From Bacteroides sp. (GTDB lineage: Bacteria; Bacteroidota; Bacteroidia; Bacteroidales; Bacteroidaceae): a DNA stretch of 54,974 nucleotides. Of the stretch, positions 26,289 through 34,836 are shown in pieces. The translations under genes and the position numbers were made by a program. The DNA is taken from NCBI GenBank assembly GCA_019416685.1, contig DXWV01000038.1, positions 1 through 54,974 of the forward strand. Reading direction: 5' to 3'. The notes beneath the pieces are model-generated. The model worked only from the letters and a program-made list of their open reading frames with translations. It ran no database searches and was not told where the DNA came from. Numbering within the stretch: the stretch's first letter is position 1; each line of letters opens with the position of its first letter.

Positions 26289-29200
26289 TTAAAATGTCAC
26301 CTGTAAACCAACAACATAGGAACGAGTAAACGGATAAATAAAAACATCTACTCCCGTATCCAGAATGCTGGAAGAAAACTCCGGATCAACTCCCGAATAA
26401 TTGGTCCAGGTCAGCAAATTCTCACCACTGACATAAAAACGACACTTGTCTATATAAACTTTCTTGGTCAGATTTTTAGGTAAAGTATATCCCACTTGTA
26501 ACTGACGTAAACGAATGAAGTTACCTTTTTCCAGAAAACGATCAGATTCACGAGAATTCATATTAGGATCTTTTAATACCGCACGTGGCATTACATTACT
26601 CCTGTTATCTTCAGTCCATGCTCCCAATGTTGACTTAAACAGATTGATTCCTGCATCCATTGATTCATAATACAGACGATTTGCATTGTACAATTTATGT
26701 CCCCAGGCACTTCCCAGTAAGAAAGAAAAATCAACACCTTTATAAGAGCCACCGAACGATAAGTTAGCTTCTAATTTAGGTATGCCCGAACCGCAATACT
26801 CTTTATCGTTTTCATCAATAACACCATCATTGTTCAAATCCTTAAATCGGATATCACCTGGTTTCGCATCTGGTTGAAGAATTGTATTTTTTATAGAACC
26901 GTCGGGTTGTATAACTTCCGTATAGTGATTTGCTACATCTTCCGGAGATTGAAAAATTCCATCCATTTTGTATAAAAAGAAACTTGCCACAGGATATCCC
27001 TCCAAAGTTTGAGTAACAAAATGGCCAGCCCCCTTTAAAGCTGATCCATACAGAACCTGGTTAGGATCGGCTTTTAGCATCTCGTTTTTAGTAGTAAAGA
27101 GATTGAATCCGATATTATATTCAAAACCATTACTATTATCTGCATAATTCAATTCTAACTCAAATCCCTTATTTCTCATTTTTCCTACATTCACTGTCGG
27201 GTTATAGATACCAGCGGATGGAGACATAACCTTCTCAATCAATAGATCTTCCGTTGTATTATAATAATAATTCAAAGAGCCCGAGAGCTTATTATTAAAG
27301 AATCCAAAATCAACCCCAACATTCTTTGTATCAGTAGTTTCCCAACGCAAAGCATCATTTACAAGATACAAGTTAACCATACCCGGCCAAGGATTACCAC
27401 CTTGTACGTAACTCATCCACTGGGTATTGTCACTGGTCATCGTTGGGGCATAATAATACCCTAATGCATTTTCATTACCCAACCGTCCCCAACTCGCTCT
27501 CAATTTCAAGTTACTCACGACATCGCCTGAGAAAAATTCTTCCTCGCTTATACGCCATCCCAAAGCCATGGAAGGAAATACGCCCCACCGATTATTCTTT
27601 CCAAATTTAGAAGATCCATCGGACCGAATCGTTGCTTGAAACAAATATTTACCTGAATATGAATAATTAACACGCCCAAAAAATGAAGCACGATTATAAT
27701 TCCAGAAAGATCCGCTTCCCGTAAATGTTCCGCCTATACCAGCATCTATCGTAGGTGATGTAGGATCAAAGAAGCCTGCTGGAACTTCTGTTATTACTAA
27801 CTTCCCATTTACCACATCATAATTCATTTTCTTTCCTTCAACATTGATTTGACTCCAATCTTTACGAGCTGCAGATAAAGAGCTGCCAGCCATCACATTC
27901 AGAGAGTGTTTACCAAACATTTTATCGAAAGTCAGGACATTATCGAATGTCTGTTCATACCAATAAGAATTGCTATCATAATTATATGGGTATAAGCTCT
28001 GCCCCTGAATGTCGGCAGTATACTTCTCCGAATGGTATTTAGTATTCGTATAATATCCCCTATAAGCATACGCTGTCTTAAACTTTAGCCATGGAGCAAG
28101 CTCCACGGTCAAACCTATATTTGCAATAATATCATACCCATTCGTTTTTTTATGTTTAAAATGATCATCTGCCATCACATTACGATTATTTGGCATTTCC
28201 AAACGGACTCCATCAACAGTCATATCATTTAAGCCATAACCAGAAGGTTGATTTTCATCATAAACAGGTACCATTGGAGCCATTGCATACATCTCCTTTA
28301 AGGAATATTGTGGTTGCTGGCTTTGTGTTACTTTAAAAGCCAAAGAAGCATCAAAATTAAAAATCCTTTTTTGTAGGTTCAACTTGACACGAGCATTGTC
28401 CTGAATATATTTGTTACCCCTAAAGATACCCTTCTCATCTGAGTGATTGTAAGAAATTGAATATTTAGCAATATCAGAACCTCCTCTGATATTAACATTA
28501 TAATTTTGAGACAAGCCATTGCGAAGCATTTCATCTTGCCAATTCGTATCAAAACCTGTTGGATTCTTCAATTTCCCATCTGAATCTTTAAATGATAAAT
28601 ACCCCGGTTTCTTGGCAATAGCATTTTCGTACATCATATTATGCACATATAGATACTCATCAGAATTCAGCATTTCAAACTTATTGGAAGCACTTGTAAA
28701 TTGGCAGAATGCATTAAAGTCAATCTTAGTTTCGCCTTTCTTTCCATTTTTAGTAGTAACTATCACCACACCATTTGCAGCGACAGAACCATATATAGCA
28801 GCTGCTGCACCGTCTTTTAATATCTCCATCGATTCGATATCCTGCGGGTTAACGGTGGTTATATCTCCCGGAAAACCATCTACGATATAAAGTGGTTCGT
28901 TACTCCCCATCGTTTTAATACCACGGATCTTAACAGAAATACCAGCTCCTGCATTCCCCCCTGACTTCAGAATATTGACGCCAGCTACTTTCCCTTGCAA
29001 AGCCTCGGCAGGATTTGTCGTTGCACGACTGGCCAACGCCTCAACATCCACAGAAGAGATAGCTCCCGTCATATCACTCTTCTTCATTGTACCATAACCA
29101 ATGACAATCGTTTCATCTAACATCTGACTGTCTTCTTTCAAAACAACCTTAAGTGTTTTCCTTCCATTTAAAAGAATTGTCTGTTTGATATATCCCATAT

Positions 29201-29441
29201 AAGAGACATCTATTCGATCATTTGGAGAAACTACTAATACAAAGCCCCCATTTAAATCGGTAATCATACCATTAGTTGTTCCAGTAACAACGACATTTGC
29301 ACCTATCAATGGTTCGTCATTACTATCCAACACATACCCTTTTAATTGATAATTTTGTGCATAAGCAGAGAGTGGAATAAGAAAGAGCAATGACATTATT
29401 ACATATAATAATGTACTTCCTAAGTAATTACTTTGCTTCAT
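26289..29441 (-). CDS. SusC/RagA-family TonB-dependent transporter (PUL 1)
   Basis: 1050 residues. After the signal peptide, residues about 30-115 form a carboxypeptidase-regulatory-like domain (GYVLDSNDEPLIGANVVV). The TonB box region DETIVIGYGTMKKSDMTGAI and the plug domain (ALQGKVAGVNI, IRGIKTMGSNEPLYIVDGFP) follow, then the 22-strand barrel ending in an aromatic-rich strand (RSYVVGLQVTF). There is no STN/FecR-interacting domain, so it is not of the anti-sigma-coupled class. It forms the outer-membrane uptake channel with the SusD next to it and is the first gene of PUL 1. I could not find a clean promoter in the 200 bp upstream. Confidence 0.96.
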   Translation of the reverse strand: MKQSNYLGSTLLYVIMSLLFLIPLSAYAQNYQLKGYVLDSNDEPLIGANVVVTGTTNGMITDLNGGFVLVVSPNDRIDVSYMGYIKQTILLNGRKTLKVVLKEDSQMLDETIVIGYGTMKKSDMTGAISSVDVEALASRATTNPAEALQGKVAGVNILKSGGNAGAGISVKIRGIKTMGSNEPLYIVDGFPGDITTVNPQDIESMEILKDGAAAAIYGSVAANGVVIVTTKNGKKGETKIDFNAFCQFTSASNKFEMLNSDEYLYVHNMMYENAIAKKPGYLSFKDSDGKLKNPTGFDTNWQDEMLRNGLSQNYNVNIRGGSDIAKYSISYNHSDEKGIFRGNKYIQDNARVKLNLQKRIFNFDASLAFKVTQSQQPQYSLKEMYAMAPMVPVYDENQPSGYGLNDMTVDGVRLEMPNNRNVMADDHFKHKKTNGYDIIANIGLTVELAPWLKFKTAYAYRGYYTNTKYHSEKYTADIQGQSLYPYNYDSNSYWYEQTFDNVLTFDKMFGKHSLNVMAGSSLSAARKDWSQINVEGKKMNYDVVNGKLVITEVPAGFFDPTSPTIDAGIGGTFTGSGSFWNYNRASFFGRVNYSYSGKYLFQATIRSDGSSKFGKNNRWGVFPSMALGWRISEEEFFSGDVVSNLKLRASWGRLGNENALGYYYAPTMTSDNTQWMSYVQGGNPWPGMVNLYLVNDALRWETTDTKNVGVDFGFFNNKLSGSLNYYYNTTEDLLIEKVMSPSAGIYNPTVNVGKMRNKGFELELNYADNSNGFEYNIGFNLFTTKNEMLKADPNQVLYGSALKGAGHFVTQTLEGYPVASFFLYKMDGIFQSPEDVANHYTEVIQPDGSIKNTILQPDAKPGDIRFKDLNNDGVIDENDKEYCGSGIPKLEANLSFGGSYKGVDFSFLLGSAWGHKLYNANRLYYESMDAGINLFKSTLGAWTEDNRSNVMPRAVLKDPNMNSRESDRFLEKGNFIRLRQLQVGYTLPKNLTKKVYIDKCRFYVSGENLLTWTNYSGVDPEFSSSILDTGVDVFIYPFTRSYVVGLQVTF

Positions 29442-29645
29442 AGCAATTAAATTTTAAAGTTAATAAATGCGCTTTTCAAACATGCGACAAATAAACCTCA
29501 AAATAGAATTACCACCTAAAAATATTGATCTACATAGCCCCTACAAAATAGTAAAACAAAAGACTTTACGCCCTACAAAACTTTTTTTAAAATGTTGATA
29601 ATAGCCAATTTATATCTATAACAAAGCCTACAAAATAAAAAAAAA

Positions 29646-31265
29646 TCAAATATCACGTAAATAAGCAGAAATATCATCCTGAGAATGCAAACAAAGTGTT
29701 TTTCTTAAGCGATACCTTGCCATACTAATTGCTTTAACAGATATTCCAGTCAACAAGGATATCTCTTTTGTAGACAAATTAATCCGTAAAAAAGTCGCCA
29801 GTTTTTTTTCACCATGAGTCAATCCTGGGTGTTTTTGTTCCAAGCGACTCAAGAATTCATGGTTTTGTTCATCAACCTCTCTGGTCAAAGAGTTATTATC
29901 ATCTTCCAACTTTTTAAATTGGAGAATATAGGTATTTATTTTCTTTAAATGAATTAAGATTTCATTGCTATTCATTTTATAAGCACTTTTAATCATCTCT
30001 CTAATCTTTTCCAGAAGTTCATTTCGACTATTTAAAAAAAGAACGAAATTCGTTAATTCACTTTGCGTACTCTCCAGTTTTTCTGATTTTATATTTAATT
30101 CCACTGCTTGCTGTTGCAACTTTAGTTCCGTTATTATTTTATCTTTCAATAGTAGTTCAGTCTGTCCCTTCGATATCTGCAAATCTTTTTTTCTTTTATA
30201 TTGTTTTATTAAAAAGAAAGCAAGAAGAGTAATACACAAAAACAGTACAACCGCAAGACTTATATTTCTTTTTAATAGTTCAATTTGATGCATATGCTTC
30301 TGTATTTCAGACTCTTTCTTCTGGTTTTGTAGTTTTTGTTTTATGAGATTCCTTTCAATATTTACTAGTTCTCTTTTTTGAAGTAGTTGTTCCCGCTTTT
30401 TTTCAAAATTCAATAAACTATTATAGGCTTCTTTATAACATTTCTGTGTCGCATATACTTTAGAAAGATACTCATAATTATCACAAATCAATTCATGCGC
30501 ATTAACCTCAAATGCATATACAGCAGCTTTTTTTAGAGCACTCAAAGCTTCATCATTCTTTTTAGCATAAAACAACTGCATTCCCAAATTATTATAATTT
30601 TCGGCCAATGACCATAGAGCATTCAAATTTTTATTAATGACAATAGCTTCTTGTATTAATTTTATTTTTTCTTCTGAGTCACCTTCATAAAGGCAAAGAT
30701 TGTTTATATTTGCTGCCATGTTCTTCTTATCACCCAATGTTTTATTTATACGTAAAGCATCTTTAAAGAATTTATCGGCAATCTCATATTCCTTCATATA
30801 GACATGAATCAGCCCGCGTGCATTATAGGCATTTGCGATTCCTGAAGAATCTTTTAGTGCTTTATAGGTTGAAGTAGCATTATCTATCAAGCTTATTGCT
30901 TTTGAGAAGTCTTTCAGTGAACCATACAAAGTTCCTAGATTAACATTTATCTTAGCCTTAGTTTTGAGATCCTTTGCCGGACAATAGGATAAGGCCTTAT
31001 AATATGTATTTACACTCATATCGAAATTACCATAAAGCATGTAAGCATGCCCAGATACAATTAATGTAGAAACAATCAGATTTGAATCAGTAGTTTGTTT
31101 TAGTATGTCAAATGCTTGTAATGTGTAGTCAACAGCCTGCTTTGGATTAGTCAAAAGTGATTTGTAAGATTTATCCAAAAATTTCCAAACATCCCTTTGG
31201 TAAGAGTTTGCATTAATTGTATTAAAAAAGAAAACAAACAACAAAAACGGTAACAAATTTTTCAT
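29646..31265 (-). CDS. TPR-containing membrane regulator with C-terminal HTH
   Basis: 539 residues. The order is: signal peptide (1-20), tetratricopeptide-like helical repeats (about 40-300, for example NAYNARGLIHVYMKEYEIAD), coiled coil, one transmembrane helix (334-354), a second cytoplasmic coiled coil, and a C-terminal LuxR-like helix-turn-helix (479-539: LTHGEKKLATFLRINLSTKE, ISVKAISMARYRLRKTL). The sensor repeats would lie in the periplasm and the DNA-binding domain in the cytoplasm. Regulators of this build often stand beside susC/susD operons in Bacteroides. It points the same way as PUL 1 and ends 204 bp before susC, so it is the likely local regulator. Confidence 0.88.
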   Translation of the reverse strand: MKNLLPFLLFVFFFNTINANSYQRDVWKFLDKSYKSLLTNPKQAVDYTLQAFDILKQTTDSNLIVSTLIVSGHAYMLYGNFDMSVNTYYKALSYCPAKDLKTKAKINVNLGTLYGSLKDFSKAISLIDNATSTYKALKDSSGIANAYNARGLIHVYMKEYEIADKFFKDALRINKTLGDKKNMAANINNLCLYEGDSEEKIKLIQEAIVINKNLNALWSLAENYNNLGMQLFYAKKNDEALSALKKAAVYAFEVNAHELICDNYEYLSKVYATQKCYKEAYNSLLNFEKKREQLLQKRELVNIERNLIKQKLQNQKKESEIQKHMHQIELLKRNISLAVVLFLCITLLAFFLIKQYKRKKDLQISKGQTELLLKDKIITELKLQQQAVELNIKSEKLESTQSELTNFVLFLNSRNELLEKIREMIKSAYKMNSNEILIHLKKINTYILQFKKLEDDNNSLTREVDEQNHEFLSRLEQKHPGLTHGEKKLATFLRINLSTKEISLLTGISVKAISMARYRLRKTLCLHSQDDISAYLRDI

Positions 31266-31333
31266 AATAATAAAGTTAGTCTAACATTAGGTATACAAAT
31301 AAATATCCTTAACTCTCTAATAGTATAGAGAAT

Positions 31334-31341
31334 CAAAGATA
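31334..31341 (-). promoter_or_regulatory. Possible -7 element for the TPR/HTH regulator
   Basis: Minus strand TATCTTTG is a perfect TAnnTTTG match about 70 bp before the start codon. No clear -33 TTTG is visible. The rest of the spacer 31266-31527 is AT-rich and I see nothing else in it. Confidence 0.4.
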
Positions 31342-31527
31342 TAACTAATTCTTCACATGTATAAATTAATATAGATAAGAATGTGAAAATATTATTTCAC
31401 TCCAAGACTATCCTAAACAGAATTTTCCTAATAAAACACTAATAAACAAAATATTATCAAAATAGTAAAACTTCAAAATTAAAATAAAAGCGAACACAAA
31501 TCGTCACTATAGTATGACATTTCTAAC

Positions 31528-33105
31528 TCACATTTCTTCAAACTCTACCGGCAAAGTAAAATAAAACGTTGTACCGATTCCTACTTTGGAGCGTACCCAT
31601 ATACGTCCACCCATCCTTTCGGTCAGCATTCTACATATAGTCAGTCCAAGTCCGGTACCTTGCACAAAATCATTTACTTTACCAAAACGGCTAAAAATAG
31701 TAGTTACACGCTCTGCCGGTATACCAATCCCCGTATCAGAAACATAGCCCTGTACAATCTGCCCTTTTTTCTCAAAGCCGAAATGAATTTCTCCATTTGA
31801 AGTGAATTTAATAGCATTACTAAGCAGATTCAGCCATATCTGAGAAATACGGTCCCAATCACCTTGAATGGACAATTCGGAATCAACTTCGTCCAGGATA
31901 AGTTTCACACCGGGCTGAACAGAGTTATGATTCAAATAATATAATTGCACACACACATCCCTCAACCTTACCGAACGCATCGAAAATCTCAATGAATCAG
32001 CCTCAAGAGCGGATAAATCGAGTATATCATTAAATAAATTCAAAAGTAAACCGGAATTCTTCTCCACAAGTTCTGCATACTGGTGTTGTTCTTCTTTGTT
32101 AGCCGATTCTATAATAAGTTTAGAGAAGCCTACAATCGCATTCAACGGTGTACGAATTTCATGACTCATATTAGCAAGAAAAGAAGATTTTAATTTATCT
32201 GCTTCCTCTGCCTTTATACGTGCTGTGGTCAATTCTTTTTCTACTTTCTTTATATCAGTCACATCCCAGCCTACGCCAATAATATATGGATGCTCATTAC
32301 CTGAAGGCACCAGCGTTTTTATCATAGTCACCATACGCACCTCTCCTGAAAGTGTGGTATACTCTTCCAGATACTCCATTCTTCCGGATTGCATCACAGC
32401 AAAATCACCTGTACGAAATCGTCTGGCATCTTCACTATTTGGGAAAATCTCAATATCAGTCTTCCCAACAGCTGTTTCTACAGCAATGCCCGTTTGCTCT
32501 GCAAAAGCTCTGTTCCAATAAAGATAACGAAAATTATCTCCCGTGTCTTTTACGAATAAATATACGGGAACATTGTTTAAAATTGCATGCATCAACGAAT
32601 TCAGACGAATTATCTCGTTTCGCTGAGAAGCATTCAACGCTTCCGCTTTAACCTTTTCAGAAACATCCCTACACATGCAAAGCAGATATTTTTCATCCAG
32701 AGGAAAAATACGATTCTCATAATGGTGCAAAACACCGTCAAGTATAAGTGAATGTTTCGCTATAGACCCTTGGCCTGTGGCAATCACTTTATCCATATTT
32801 TTCCGAACACTATCATACGCCTCTTCCGGAACAATTTCTTTTACATTCGACCCAACAATACTGTGTGAATCAGTACCTTCTACATGATTAGTTTCCGGAG
32901 AAGATGCAAGCTCTACAATATTTGCATCATGATCAAATACAGTAAGCATATCGGGCAATGCATCTAAAATACGGGTACTATACTTCTCTCGAAATCGCCC
33001 TGTTTTCAGTGAGGAAAGTTCTGAAGAAAGCCTTTCTACTTTTTTCTCCATATTATCTACAATTATCAGTAGTTCTTCTTTTGTCTTTTGTTCATATAGT
33101 CCCAT
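31528..33105 (-). CDS. Soluble PAS-domain sensor histidine kinase
   Basis: 525 residues with no transmembrane helix or signal peptide. An N-terminal coiled coil (about 5-35) precedes two PAS domains (about 42-155 and 170-290, the second with GWDVTDIKKVEKEL as its C-cap). The HisKA motif FLANMSHEIRTPLNAIVG carries the phospho-accepting His315. The HATPase has the N-box WLNLLSNAIKFT, the G1 box VSDTGIGIP and the G2 box GTGLGLTI. There is no receiver domain, and no response regulator is nearby, so its partner is unknown. It should sense a cytoplasmic signal. It is divergent from ahcY and may not belong to PUL 1. Confidence 0.92.
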   Translation of the reverse strand: MGLYEQKTKEELLIIVDNMEKKVERLSSELSSLKTGRFREKYSTRILDALPDMLTVFDHDANIVELASSPETNHVEGTDSHSIVGSNVKEIVPEEAYDSVRKNMDKVIATGQGSIAKHSLILDGVLHHYENRIFPLDEKYLLCMCRDVSEKVKAEALNASQRNEIIRLNSLMHAILNNVPVYLFVKDTGDNFRYLYWNRAFAEQTGIAVETAVGKTDIEIFPNSEDARRFRTGDFAVMQSGRMEYLEEYTTLSGEVRMVTMIKTLVPSGNEHPYIIGVGWDVTDIKKVEKELTTARIKAEEADKLKSSFLANMSHEIRTPLNAIVGFSKLIIESANKEEQHQYAELVEKNSGLLLNLFNDILDLSALEADSLRFSMRSVRLRDVCVQLYYLNHNSVQPGVKLILDEVDSELSIQGDWDRISQIWLNLLSNAIKFTSNGEIHFGFEKKGQIVQGYVSDTGIGIPAERVTTIFSRFGKVNDFVQGTGLGLTICRMLTERMGGRIWVRSKVGIGTTFYFTLPVEFEEM

Positions 33106-33230
33106 AAAAAAGCATCTTCCCCAGAGGTATATTGTTGTATATATTGATCATTTACATGCAAATATATGTTCTTTTGCATAAAAATAGATACATATTCCCA
33201 ATTTATTATTGATAAAAAAAGTCATAGCTT

Positions 33231-33261
33231 TTGTCCTACTATTCAGAAAGTTCTATCTTTG
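33231..33261 (+). promoter_or_regulatory. ahcY promoter
   Basis: TTG at 33231-33233 and TATCTTTG at 33254-33261 with 20 bp between match the Bacteroides promoter pattern. The ATG at 33291 follows after a leader of about 25 nt. Confidence 0.65.
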
Positions 33262-33290
33262 CATCACTTTTATTTTTAAACAAATAACAT

Positions 33291-34709
33291 ATGTCTACAG
33301 AATTATTCTCTACCCTGCCCTATAAAGTGGCAGATATCACGCTTGCAGACTTCGGTCGCAAGGAAATCGATCTGGCAGAAAAAGAAATGCCCGGCCTTAT
33401 GGCTCTTCGCGAAAAGTATGGAGAATCCAAACCGTTGAAAGGCGCACGCATCATGGGTTCATTACACATGACTATTCAGACCGCTGTACTTATTGAAACA
33501 CTCGTTGCTTTGGGTGCCGAAGTACGCTGGTGTTCTTGTAACATATATTCAACCCAAGATCATGCCGCAGCTGCCATTGCTGCTTCAGGTGTTGCTGTAT
33601 ATGCGTGGAAAGGTGAAACACTGGAAGATTACTGGTGGTGTACACTTCAGGCATTGAACTTCCCCGGTGGCAAAGGACCTACGGTTATTGTAGATGACGG
33701 TGGTGATGCCACTATGATGATTCACGTTGGATATGACGCTGAAAGTAATTCAGCCGTACTGGACAAAGAAGTGCATGCAGAAGATGAGATCGAACTGAAC
33801 GCCCTCCTGAAAAAGGTACTGGCAGAAGATAAAGCTCGCTGGCATCGTGTAGCGGCTGAAATGCGTGGCGTATCGGAAGAAACAACTACCGGTGTACATC
33901 GTTTGTATCAGATGCAGGAAGAAGGAAAACTACTTTTCCCGGCATTCAACGTAAACGATTCTGTAACCAAATCAAAGTTTGACAACCTCTATGGTTGCCG
34001 CGAATCACTGGCCGACGGTATCAAACGTGCTACAGATGTAATGATCGCCGGTAAAGTAGTAGTAGTTTGCGGTTATGGTGATGTAGGAAAAGGTTGCTCT
34101 CACTCAATGCGTTCTTACGGAGCCCGCGTACTGGTAACGGAAGTAGATCCGATCTGTGCATTACAAGCTGCAATGGAAGGCTTCGAAGTAGTAACCATGG
34201 AAGATGCATGCAAAGAAGGCAATATATTCGTAACTACCACCGGTAATATCGATATTATCCGCATTGACCATATGGAGCAGATGAAAGATCAGGCTATTGT
34301 TTGCAATATCGGTCACTTTGACAACGAAATTCAGGTAGAAGCTCTGAAACATTATCCGGGTATCAAATGCGTAAATATCAAACCACAGGTAGATCGTTAT
34401 TATTTCCCTGACGGGCACAGTATCATCCTGCTGGCTGACGGCCGCCTGGTAAATCTGGGATGTGCTACAGGGCATCCATCTTTCGTGATGAGTAACTCTT
34501 TCACAAATCAGACGCTGGCACAAATTGAGCTATTCAACAAGAAGTATGATATCAATGTATATCGTCTGCCCAAACATCTTGATGAAGAAGTAGCTCGTCT
34601 GCATCTTGAGAAAATCGGGGTAAAACTGACTAAGCTAACTCCCGAGCAAGCCGCATATATTGGTGTATCAGTAGATGGGCCGTATAAAGCAGAGCACTAC
34701 CGTTATTAA
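33291..34709 (+). CDS. ahcY: Adenosylhomocysteinase (S-adenosylhomocysteine hydrolase)
   Basis: 472 residues. The N-terminal substrate domain contains GSLHMTIQTAVLIETL and WCSCNIYSTQDHAAAA. The NAD-binding segment VVVCGYGDVGKGCSHSMRSY and the EVDPICALQAAMEG segment follow, and the protein ends in DGPYKAEHYRY, the family's conserved C-terminus that reaches into the neighbouring subunit. It removes the methylation by-product S-adenosylhomocysteine, giving adenosine and homocysteine. It has its own promoter and is followed by the YfhO gene in the same direction across an unusual repeat-filled spacer. Confidence 0.98.
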   Translation: MSTELFSTLPYKVADITLADFGRKEIDLAEKEMPGLMALREKYGESKPLKGARIMGSLHMTIQTAVLIETLVALGAEVRWCSCNIYSTQDHAAAAIAASGVAVYAWKGETLEDYWWCTLQALNFPGGKGPTVIVDDGGDATMMIHVGYDAESNSAVLDKEVHAEDEIELNALLKKVLAEDKARWHRVAAEMRGVSEETTTGVHRLYQMQEEGKLLFPAFNVNDSVTKSKFDNLYGCRESLADGIKRATDVMIAGKVVVVCGYGDVGKGCSHSMRSYGARVLVTEVDPICALQAAMEGFEVVTMEDACKEGNIFVTTTGNIDIIRIDHMEQMKDQAIVCNIGHFDNEIQVEALKHYPGIKCVNIKPQVDRYYFPDGHSIILLADGRLVNLGCATGHPSFVMSNSFTNQTLAQIELFNKKYDINVYRLPKHLDEEVARLHLEKIGVKLTKLTPEQAAYIGVSVDGPYKAEHYRY

Positions 34710-34714
34710 TTTTT

Positions 34715-34833
34715 CAATTTGACGATTTACGATTTACGATTGAAGCCCCCTTTGGTTATCAACATCCGAATCCGTAAATCGTCAAATCAGAAATGATACA
34801 AAACTCAATTGCAAATCATAAATCGTCAAATTG
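34715..34833 (+). repeat. One left arm with two competing right arms upstream of the YfhO gene
   Basis: The left arm 34715-34736 (CAATTTGACGATTTACGATT...) can pair with 34769-34787 (17 of 19 positions) or with 34812-34833 (20 of 22 positions). The second right arm ends three bases before the start codon at 34837, so the two pairings are mutually exclusive and only one would cover the ribosome-binding region. The words ATTTACGATT and AATCGTCAAAT recur in both orientations. Confidence 0.75.
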
Positions 34834-34836
34834 TAA

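Noticed and set aside
29442..29645. Promoter of PUL 1 susC
   Set aside because: Several near matches to TAnnTTTG on the minus strand exist, but each has a wrong spacing or an extra base, so none is listed.
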